Part shown: in pieces, positions 1 to 4,320 of the stretch
How positions within the stretch are numbered: position 1 is the stretch's first letter
How the letters are laid out: every line of letters begins with the position of its first letter
Assembly: GCA_964650975.1 (NCBI GenBank)
Contig: CAZYWA010000420.1
Coordinates: 1-7,264, forward strand
Direction: 5' to 3'
Length of the DNA stretch: 7,264 nt
Origin: CAZYWA01 sp964650975 [NCBI: uncultured bacterium]
GTDB lineage: Bacteria; JADJOY01
Position numbers and translations under genes: made by a program
Notes under the pieces: generated by a model
Database searches by the model: none
What the model was told of the DNA's origin: nothing
What the model saw: only the letters and a program-made list of their open reading frames with translations

Positions 1-514
1 GGGCTCGCTGCACACCATCCGCCTCCTGGTCGCCAACAAGCCGGGCGTCCTGGTGCGCGTGGCGCTGGTGTTCGCGCGGCGCGGCTACAACATCGAGTCG
101 CTGGTGGTCTCGCCGGCCGTCACCGGCGCCTCGGCCGACGGCGACCTGGGCGACTTCTCGCGCATGACCATCACCTGCACGGGCGATCCCGAGACCCTCG
201 AGCAGATCATCAAGCAGCTCGAGAAGCTGATCGACGTGGTGCACGCGATCGATCACACCGGCCAGGCGGTGATCGAGACCGAGGTGGCGCTGGTCAAGCT
301 CAAGGTGAGCCTCGAAGCGCGCACCACCGTGCTGCAGGTGGCCGAGCACTACCACGCCAAGGTGGTGGACTACGCTCCCGACTCGCTGATCATGCGGGTG
401 GTCGGCGAGAGCGCCAAGCTCGACGCCCTCATCGGCCTGGTGAAGCCCTACGGCATCATCGAGCTGGTGCGCTCGGGCAAGATCATCATGACGCGCGGGC
501 TCGCGGAGACGTAG
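1..514 (+). CDS. ilvN: Acetolactate synthase small (regulatory) subunit, 5'-truncated by window edge
   Basis: This is the regulatory subunit of acetohydroxyacid synthase, the first common enzyme of valine, leucine and isoleucine synthesis. It binds the catalytic subunit (IlvB/IlvI type) in the cytoplasm and in this family confers valine feedback inhibition. The frame is open from base 2 and gives 170 visible residues, close to the family's usual 160-175, so only the first few residues are missing. The N-terminal ACT domain shows HTIRLLVANKPGVLVRVA (visible residues 4-21), then the RRGYNIESL segment (26-34). The C-terminal domain runs through SLIMRVVG to the typical ending VKPYGIIELVRSGKIIMTRG. 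The GTG at 53 lies inside the first ACT strand-loop and is not the real start. The catalytic-subunit gene is expected just upstream, outside the window. The stop is TAG at 512-514. Identification is confident. Confidence 0.96.
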   Translation, partial: GSLHTIRLLVANKPGVLVRVALVFARRGYNIESLVVSPAVTGASADGDLGDFSRMTITCTGDPETLEQIIKQLEKLIDVVHAIDHTGQAVIETEVALVKLKVSLEARTTVLQVAEHYHAKVVDYAPDSLIMRVVGESAKLDALIGLVKPYGIIELVRSGKIIMTRGLAET

Positions 515-542
515 TTTCCCGGCGATCTTTCAATGTTTCGCG

Positions 543-561
543 GGGGGCTTTTCAAGCCCCC
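543..561. terminator. Strong hairpin after ilvN, possible terminator
   Basis: GGGGGCTT (543-550) pairs perfectly with AAGCCCCC (554-561) around a TTC loop. It begins 28 bases after the ilvN stop and lies between the convergent ilvN and zinc-ribbon genes, so it could end transcripts from either side. No T-run follows on the + strand, so it is not a textbook intrinsic terminator. Confidence 0.5.
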
Positions 562-562
562 G

Positions 563-590
563 CCCCATGAAAAATGCGATTTTCATGGGG
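563..590. repeat. Perfect 11-bp inverted repeat (second hairpin of a tandem pair)
   Basis: CCCCATGAAAA (563-573) pairs with TTTTCATGGGG (580-590) around the loop ATGCGA. It starts one base after the preceding hairpin. The right arm also forms the 10-bp palindrome TGGGGCCCCA (586-595) with the next bases, so alternative pairings exist. The low-G+C stem interior contrasts with the surroundings. It could be a bidirectional terminator or part of a dispersed intergenic repeat. Confidence 0.6.
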
Positions 591-596
591 CCCCAC

Positions 597-622
597 CCCG
601 AGTCGGCTCACTGCGTTCGCCG
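597..622 (+). repeat. Dispersed intergenic repeat, copy 1 (inverted copy at 7239-7264)
   Basis: This 26-base stretch, starting CCCGAGTCGGCTC, matches the reverse complement of 7239-7264 at 22 of 26 positions by hand alignment. A small hairpin follows each copy: GGCGCC-TCTT-GGCGCC at 623-638 here, and CGCCGC-GAGCCT-GCGGCG in the other copy, its first four bases being the end of the 26-base core. Neither copy lies in a credible gene. Two intergenic copies in one short window suggest a family present elsewhere in the genome. Confidence 0.6.
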
Positions 623-676
623 GGCGCCTCTTGGCGCCGGCACGAGATCCGCGCGAGCAGTCGGTTCGGGGATGAC

Positions 677-741
677 GGCGGGCCTCCAGGGGGATCGATT
701 GGTGGAGCGCGCGCGGTCCCTCGCGCGCGGGGCGTTCGATC
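677..741 (+). repeat. Variable-stem hairpin element, copy A (GTCCCT loop)
   Basis: The core is TGGAG (703-707), then an 8-bp stem CGCGCGCG (708-715 with 722-729) around loop GTCCCT (716-721), then TTCGATC (735-741). Upstream lies GGCGGGCCTCCAGG (677-690), which matches 13 of 14 bases of the segment preceding copy B (7097-7110). Its CTCCA can pair with the TGGAG, adding a second hairpin. Copies B and C keep the GGAG lead-in, the loop and TCGATC but have different stem sequences. Confidence 0.65.
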
Positions 742-789
742 CCGTTCAGCCGCCGGGGGCGTTCGATCCCGTTCAGCCGCCGGGGGCGT
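729..789. repeat. 27-bp tandem duplication across the 3' end of the zinc-ribbon gene
   Basis: Bases 731-757 and 758-784 are identical, and the period-27 match extends over 729-762 against 756-789. The unit contains the right flank of hairpin element A (TTCGATC) and, on the minus strand, the last codons (APGG) and TGA of the zinc-ribbon gene. Because 27 is a multiple of three, an identical APGG-stop sits in frame 27 bases further on, at 746-748 on the minus strand. Confidence 0.9.
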
Positions 790-1096
790 CGGCGGTTCCG
801 TCGCCGCCCGGATCGGACTTGCCGCAGCTCGGGCAGGTCCCGTCTTCGCTCACTTGCATGGGCGGAGCGCTGCCGCCCTGCTGCGGAACGAACCGGACGT
901 TGCCCATCGACTTCAGATCGTTCAGCATCTCGTGCTGGGAGCGGGCCACCGACGCGCGGAAGGTGCTCATCACGCGGTCGGTCTTGCGGCTGCCGCACTG
1001 CTTGCACTTCACGCGCAACCAGTGAAACTGGTCGAGCTTCTCCAGGTAGCCGGATACCGAACCACACTTCTGACAACGGTATTCGTAGAGGGGCAC
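773..1096 (-). CDS. FmdB-family zinc-ribbon protein
   Basis: This is a 107-residue small zinc-ribbon protein of the FmdB family, called 'putative regulatory protein' in databases; its role is not established. It begins MPLYEYRCQKCG, the family signature. Two zinc knuckles are visible: C8xxC11 and C31xxC34. The segment RVMSTFRASVARSQHEMLNDL follows, then a Gly/Pro/Gln-rich stretch and a third pair, C88-P-S-C91, near the C-terminus. The GTG at 1096 is chosen as start because the signature begins exactly there and AGGAG lies about seven bases upstream; the longer frame to 1240 adds unrelated residues. A sigma70-like promoter lies upstream. The gene converges with ilvN and diverges from the acetyltransferase. 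Its stop falls inside a 27-bp tandem duplication, so the C-terminal end may have been reshaped recently. Confidence 0.88.
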   Translation of the reverse strand: MPLYEYRCQKCGSVSGYLEKLDQFHWLRVKCKQCGSRKTDRVMSTFRASVARSQHEMLNDLKSMGNVRFVPQQGGSAPPMQVSEDGTCPSCGKSDPGGDGTADAPGG

Positions 1097-1149
1097 GTCT
1101 CGTCTCCTGCTCGGTTGCTCGGTTCCCGAATGCGCGGGAAGGCTCGTCG

Positions 1150-1179
1150 AGTATAGCGATCGGCCGCGCGCCCCCTCAA
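1150..1179 (-). promoter_or_regulatory. Sigma70-like promoter for the zinc-ribbon gene
   Basis: Read on the minus strand, TTGAGG (1179-1174) and TATACT (1155-1150) are separated by 18 bases, matching -35 and -10 at 4/6 and 5/6 positions. The start would fall near 1143, giving a leader of about 46 bases. The perfect inverted repeat TTCCCG-N6-CGGGAA (1123-1140) lies right at the expected start of the transcript. A tandem pair of TGCTCGGT octamers (1108-1123) adjoins it. Either could be an operator or a leader hairpin. Confidence 0.5.
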
Positions 1180-1199
1180 ACCAGCCGCACTCACCTGCC

Positions 1200-1688
1200 G
1201 TGAAACGTGCCACGCTTTCCTCGCTCGAGGTCGAGGCCATGAGCTACGACGACCTCGACGAGGTCCTCGCGGTGGAGGCCCGGACCCTGGGACGCACCTG
1301 GTCGCGCAGCCACTTCTTGGTCGAGATCGAAAGCCCCTCCTCGCTGTGCTTCGTGGCGCGTACCCTCGACGCTCGCGGCAGCAAGGTGGTGGGCTTCGCG
1401 ATCGCGCGGGTGGTGAGCGACGAGGCCGAGCTGCTCACCATCGCGGTCGAGCCGAGCGTCCGGCGTCGCGGCGTCGGCGCGGCGCTCCTGGCCCGCGCCC
1501 GGGACGACTCCCGCGAGCGAGGTGCCGCTTCGATGCACCTCGAGGTGCGCGCCGGCAACACGATCGCGCAACGGCTCTACGCCCGCGCCGGTTTCACCGA
1601 GCAGGGGCGCAGACCGCGCTACTACACCGCGCCGGTGGAGGATGCCGTGCTGATGACCGGCGACCTCCAGGTGGCGCCCGAGAGCTAG
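1200..1688 (+). CDS. rimI: RimI-type GNAT N-acetyltransferase
   Basis: This is a 162-residue GNAT-fold acetyltransferase closest to RimI, which acetylates the N-terminal alanine of ribosomal protein S18 with acetyl-CoA. The N-terminal strand and helix read LEVEAMSYDDLDEVLAVE (9-26). Beta strands 2-4 follow, with VVGFAIARVVSDEAELLTIAV (63-83). The acetyl-CoA loop is R88-R-R-G-V-G-A94. LEVRAGN (114-120) carries E115 and LYARAGF (126-132) carries Y127, matching the E. coli RimI catalytic pair. YYTAPVEDAVLM is the family C-terminal strand. The GTG at 1200 is chosen because the conserved first strand precedes the next candidate, ATG 1239; no Shine-Dalgarno is visible for it, while a weak GAGG precedes ATG 1239. 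The stop lies four bases from the stop of the convergent peroxidase gene. A related GNAT with another substrate is possible. Confidence 0.85.
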   Translation: MKRATLSSLEVEAMSYDDLDEVLAVEARTLGRTWSRSHFLVEIESPSSLCFVARTLDARGSKVVGFAIARVVSDEAELLTIAVEPSVRRRGVGAALLARARDDSRERGAASMHLEVRAGNTIAQRLYARAGFTEQGRRPRYYTAPVEDAVLMTGDLQVAPES

Positions 1689-1692
1689 CCAG

Positions 1693-3273
1693 CTAGCGAG
1701 AGGGTTGGGCGGAGCGCCGGGACCCGTCCTTGCGTCGGCGCAGGCGCAAGAACGGCAGCGGAGCGACCGCGTAGCCGAGGCCGCCGATCGAGCTGCAACC
1801 CACGGGCGGCGGGTTGGCGCCCGCCTCGGTCGCGGTGGGGCTCGTGCAGTCCGGGTCCGCCAGATCGACGAGTCCGTCGCCGTCGTTGTCGAGGCCGTCG
1901 TCGCAGGTGAGATCGACCGAGTGCTCGGAGGTGTCGCCGCTCGAGGCGCACCCGGGATCGGCCTCGTCGATGAGACCGTCGCCGTCGTCGTCGATGCCGT
2001 TCGAGCACTGGTTGGGCGAGGCGCCGAGGGTCGGACGATCGAATGGCGCCTGCCCCGCGGCCACGCGCGGGTCCGTGAGGCCGTTCTGGAGGAAATCGAC
2101 CAGCGCCGGCACCAGGTTGGGCGGCACCTGGATCTGCTGCACCAGCGGGTCCTGGTTGTCGGCGAACTGAACCTGGCCGTTGGCGTGCAGATAGAAGTCC
2201 ACGACCTGCTGCATCGAGCGCAGGCCGCCGGTGTGCATGTGCTCGGTCTTGAGTCCCGCGTTGCGCAGCGTCGGGACCTTGAACTTGCCACGATCCGCTG
2301 CGTTTCCGGTGACTCCCTGGCGGCCCCGGTCCTCCTCGACCGGACGGAGCCCGATGTTGCGGAACGTGCCGTCCGCAAAGAGCGGCGGCCGGTGGCAGAC
2401 GGTGCACGTGGTGTTCGCGAAGGCCTGGAGACCGGACTGCTGGTTCGGCGTCAGCGCATTGCGGTTGCCGGCGTTGAACGCGTCCCACGGAGTCTGGTTC
2501 GGCACGAGGGTGCGCTCGTAGGTGGCGATGGCGAATGCGACGCGGGTGGCGGTGATCGCCGAGTCGCCGAACGCGGATGCAAAGAGCGCCGGATAGGTCG
2601 GGTGCGCCGCGATCGCCGCGGACACGTCGGAGGGCAGGTTGCGCGCCAGCGCGAGCGGCTTGGCGGTCGCGAGATTCGCGACGATCTCGTTCCAGTCGCG
2701 CATCTCGTGCGCCATCTCGACGTCGTTGACCGGCGGCGCCACCGATTGCTGCTCGAGCGCGCCGCCCTGGGCGATCGCCGTGGCGCCGGTCAGCGGATCG
2801 ACGAAGCTCGGGCCCGCGCGTCCATCCCAGAACAGCAACCCCGACCACTGGCTGCCGATCACGGCCGGCGCCGAGCGCGTGCCGACTTGCGGATTCAGCC
2901 CGAAGACCGGATCGGCGAAGTAATGGTTCGACGAGTCCGAGCGGATGATGCCGAGGGAGCCCTGATCGTCGTCGGGCGTGCCGAAGATCTGATCGAGCCC
3001 CGGGTTCACCGCCGGTCGCGGATCGGTGCCGGAGAAGGTCGGCGCGTGGCAGGTACCGCAGGCCACCGTGTGATCGCTCGACAGTTGCTCTTCCCAGAAC
3101 AAGATCTTGCCGAGGACTCGCTTGGGCTCCGTGATCGGGTTCTCGGCCGGCACCGGCACGGGCGGCAGAGGTGGAGGAGGGGGTGGAGGCGCCTGTGCTC
3201 CCGCGCTGGTCACACCCAGGTAAGCAACCAGCGCCAGCATCGTGAGATACGTGGTGCGCGATCGAAGCGGCAT
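1693..3273 (-). CDS. Exported di-heme cytochrome c peroxidase / MauG-family protein with calcium-type repeats
   Basis: The 526-residue product starts with a signal peptide (1-28, cleavage likely after AGAQA), then a polyproline linker (29-42). The two covalent heme sites are C72-G-T-C75-H76 and C290-T-V-C293-H294. Family landmarks are LLFWDGRA (146-153), ALEQQSVAPPVNDVEM (172-187), TPWDAF (261-266) and FKVPTLRNAG followed by EHMHTGG (331-350); M346 is a candidate heme ligand by analogy. Such enzymes reduce H2O2 or oxidise protein substrates in the periplasm using c-type electron donors. Two repeats follow, C423-C441 and C457-C476, each with Asp-rich DxDGDG loops resembling calcium-binding repeats. 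The tail GCSS, a short apolar stretch and RLRRRK (492-515) resembles a MYXO-CTERM-like sorting signal. The ATG at 3273 is fixed by GGAGGGG five bases upstream and the signal peptide. A sigma54-type promoter precedes it. The exact substrate is unknown. Confidence 0.92.
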   Translation of the reverse strand: MPLRSRTTYLTMLALVAYLGVTSAGAQAPPPPPPPLPPVPVPAENPITEPKRVLGKILFWEEQLSSDHTVACGTCHAPTFSGTDPRPAVNPGLDQIFGTPDDDQGSLGIIRSDSSNHYFADPVFGLNPQVGTRSAPAVIGSQWSGLLFWDGRAGPSFVDPLTGATAIAQGGALEQQSVAPPVNDVEMAHEMRDWNEIVANLATAKPLALARNLPSDVSAAIAAHPTYPALFASAFGDSAITATRVAFAIATYERTLVPNQTPWDAFNAGNRNALTPNQQSGLQAFANTTCTVCHRPPLFADGTFRNIGLRPVEEDRGRQGVTGNAADRGKFKVPTLRNAGLKTEHMHTGGLRSMQQVVDFYLHANGQVQFADNQDPLVQQIQVPPNLVPALVDFLQNGLTDPRVAAGQAPFDRPTLGASPNQCSNGIDDDGDGLIDEADPGCASSGDTSEHSVDLTCDDGLDNDGDGLVDLADPDCTSPTATEAGANPPPVGCSSIGGLGYAVAPLPFLRLRRRKDGSRRSAQPSR

Positions 3274-3278
3274 CGTGT

Positions 3279-3285
3279 CCCCTCC
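3279..3285 (-). promoter_or_regulatory. Ribosome binding site of the peroxidase gene
   Basis: On the minus strand GGAGGGG ends five bases before the ATG at 3273-3271. The frame stays open far upstream because the DNA is G+C-rich. This site, together with the signal peptide, decides the start. Confidence 0.85.
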
Positions 3286-3296
3286 AGGGAAAGCCG

Positions 3297-3315
3297 GTTT
3301 GGTCGCCGGCCAAAC
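3297..3315. promoter_or_regulatory. Dyad GTTTGG-N7-CCAAAC over the peroxidase transcription start
   Basis: GTTTGG (3297-3302) and CCAAAC (3310-3315) form a perfect inverted repeat. It lies just downstream of the -12 element and spans the predicted start near 3304. This is where a repressor would block initiation; the RNA could also fold here if transcription starts further upstream. The function is unproven. Confidence 0.35.
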
Positions 3316-3331
3316 GCAACGCACGTGCCGC
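3316..3331 (-). promoter_or_regulatory. Sigma54 (-24/-12) promoter of the peroxidase gene
   Basis: The minus strand reads GCGGCACGTGCGTTGC. The core GGCACG-N4-TTGC matches the sigma54 consensus at all ten fixed positions, with GG at 3329-3328 and GC at 3317-3316, exactly ten bases between. The flanking T before GG is C here, and the W after GC is G. The predicted start is near 3304, giving a 31-base leader that contains the GGAGGGG ribosome site. Confidence 0.75.
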
Positions 3332-3349
3332 ATCGCTCCGCGCCGTCCT

Positions 3350-3363
3350 GGTGCTCGAGCACC
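3350..3363. promoter_or_regulatory. Perfect 14-bp palindrome, candidate activator site
   Basis: GGTGCTCGAGCACC is its own reverse complement. Its centre is about 52 bases upstream of the predicted peroxidase start. That is nearer than most enhancer sites for NtrC-type activators but within reach. A shorter match to its core, TGCTCGAGC, sits at 3525-3533 overlapping the opposite promoter. Confidence 0.4.
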
Positions 3364-3384
3364 GCGAACGGTCGCGTGTTTCGC

Positions 3385-3402
3385 GGCCCGCGCCCGCGGG
3401 CC
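3385..3402. promoter_or_regulatory. Perfect 8-bp-arm dyad, candidate activator site
   Basis: GGCCCGCG and CGCGGGCC are separated by CC. The centre lies about 89 bases upstream of the predicted peroxidase start and about 146 upstream of the predicted ZraP-like gene start. Both distances are typical for sigma54 enhancer sites. The all-G+C sequence makes chance occurrence more likely than for the other dyads. Confidence 0.35.
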
Positions 3403-3425
3403 TGCTGCGCGCCCTCCCGGTGCCA

Positions 3426-3440
3426 CTGCGGAATCCGCAG
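3426..3440. promoter_or_regulatory. Perfect 7-bp-arm dyad, candidate activator site
   Basis: CTGCGGA and TCCGCAG flank a single central A. The centre is about 106 bases upstream of the ZraP-like gene start and about 129 upstream of the peroxidase start, so one bound activator could serve both promoters. Confidence 0.4.
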
Positions 3441-3513
3441 CCCGTTGTGCCGATCTCGCAGCCTGGCGCCGGCCTTTGCGCGCTGTACCTTCGCGATTCC
3501 CGGCGGTGCGGCC

Positions 3514-3528
3514 GGCGCGCCGTTTGCT
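3514..3528 (+). promoter_or_regulatory. Sigma54 (-24/-12) promoter of the ZraP-like gene
   Basis: The + strand reads GGCGCGCCGTTTGCT. GG (3514-3515) and GC (3526-3527) are exactly ten bases apart. The -12 part TTTGCT is ideal. The -24 part GGCGCG differs from GGCACG at one base. The predicted start is near 3539, giving a 54-base leader before the ATG at 3593. It is weaker than the opposite promoter, but orientation, spacing and context support it. Confidence 0.55.
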
Positions 3529-3592
3529 CGAGCTTCTCGGCAGCCGCTCCGCATCGAGGGACGAACGGCCGGCGCGGCCGAGGAGAAGGAAC

Positions 3593-4174
3593 ATGAGCGT
3601 GATCGATCGAAGCCGCCCCGGCGGCCACCGGCATTCTCGACACGGGTTCGTGGTCACGCTCGCGGGCGCCGCGGTGCTGCTCGGCGCGGCCCGGGCGCCG
3701 GCGATGGGGCCGCCGGGGCCTCCCGGCCCGCCGCCCTTCGATCTCGAGCGCCGCATCGAGACGCTCGATCTCGACGAGGCGAAGCGCGATGAGATCCTCG
3801 CCGTGCTCGATGCCAAGGAAGGGGAGCGGCGCTCGACCCGCCGCGCGCTCGACCGCGCCCATCGCGAGATGCAGTCGCTGCTCGCCGCTCCGGCCAGCAC
3901 CGCCGACCAGATCCGCGCCGAGGCCAAGAAGCTCGACGAGCTCGAGCACACCGCGCGTTCGCAGCACACCGAGCTCCTGCTGGCGGTGCGCGCGCTCTTG
4001 CCCGCCGAGCTGCGTGGGCGGCTCGCTCCGCCGCCGCCCCGCGATGGGGAGCTCGAGGGCGCCACGTGCGCCCACGTCGACGGCGCGAAGCGAGGCGCCG
4101 GTGGACCGCAAGGCCGCGGCGAGAGCGGAGCGCCAGCGACCGTCGATCGAGATCCCGGCGGACAGCCGGAGTGA
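3593..4174 (+). CDS. Periplasmic Spy/CpxP/ZraP-like small stress (metal-resistance) protein
   Basis: The 193-residue product has a basic N-terminus and a hydrophobic export segment (about 18-38, GFVVTLAGAAVLLGAARAPA). A PPGPPGPPP linker follows, then a helical region (about 49-144). FDLERRIETLDLDEAKRDEILAVL, a long charged helix and LLPAELRGRL match the layout of the Spy/CpxP/ZraP (LTxxQ/Metal_resist) group, whose members are periplasmic chaperones or metal binders. Here the second LTxxQ-like motif reads LPAEL. The C-terminal 45 residues are Gly/Arg/Asp-rich and unrecognised, with C159 and H161 as possible metal ligands. ATG 3593 follows the ribosome site AGGAGAAGGA. It precedes a histidine kinase and an NtrC-type regulator, as ZraP accompanies ZraSR in E. 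coli, and is likely their accessory or target. Similarity is by pattern, not strong sequence identity. Confidence 0.75.
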   Translation: MSVIDRSRPGGHRHSRHGFVVTLAGAAVLLGAARAPAMGPPGPPGPPPFDLERRIETLDLDEAKRDEILAVLDAKEGERRSTRRALDRAHREMQSLLAAPASTADQIRAEAKKLDELEHTARSQHTELLLAVRALLPAELRGRLAPPPPRDGELEGATCAHVDGAKRGAGGPQGRGESGAPATVDRDPGGQPE

Positions 4175-4263
4175 ATCCGCGTGCGATCCGCCGATGGTCG
4201 GACGCTGGGGCCACGGAGCTGACCGAGAACCGCTGAAGCACCTTGGTGAGCGATGTGGGCTTG

Positions 4264-4282
4264 GCGGGGGACGAGCCCCCGC
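4264..4282. repeat. Hairpin GCGGGGG-ACGAG-CCCCCGC before the kinase gene
   Basis: A 7-bp G+C stem with a 5-base loop lies in the 146-base gap between the ZraP-like and kinase genes, 38 bases before the kinase ATG. GCTACGA follows it. GCGGTCCCTGATCG (4295-4308) then echoes the loop of elements A-C but has no pairing arms. It could be a partial terminator reducing kinase expression, or a related repeat element. No T-run follows. Confidence 0.45.
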
Positions 4283-4320
4283 GCTACGACAGCCGCGGTC
4301 CCTGATCGCACCACCCCGCG

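Noticed and set aside
729-789. Tandem repeat as a CRISPR array
   Set aside because: The two 27-bp copies are contiguous with no spacers, and no cas gene is present.
533-1156. Open frames on both strands (567-1025 +, 533-1156 +, 552-1076 -) overlapping the zinc-ribbon gene
   Set aside because: Their products are Arg/Ala/Gly-rich with no family motifs, and they overlap a clear FmdB-type protein with a ribosome site. High G+C makes such frames common.
1239-1688. ATG 1239 as the start of the RimI-type gene
   Set aside because: The conserved first beta strand (LEVEAM) would be lost. The weak GAGG before it keeps the choice slightly open.
3464-3480. TGGCGCCGGCCTTTGC on the + strand as a sigma54 promoter
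   Set aside because: GG and GC are 11 bases apart instead of 10. The site at 3514-3528 fits better and is nearer the gene.
4263-4276. GG-N10-GC before the kinase gene as a sigma54 promoter
   Set aside because: It lacks the TT of the -12 element and coincides with the arms of a G+C hairpin.
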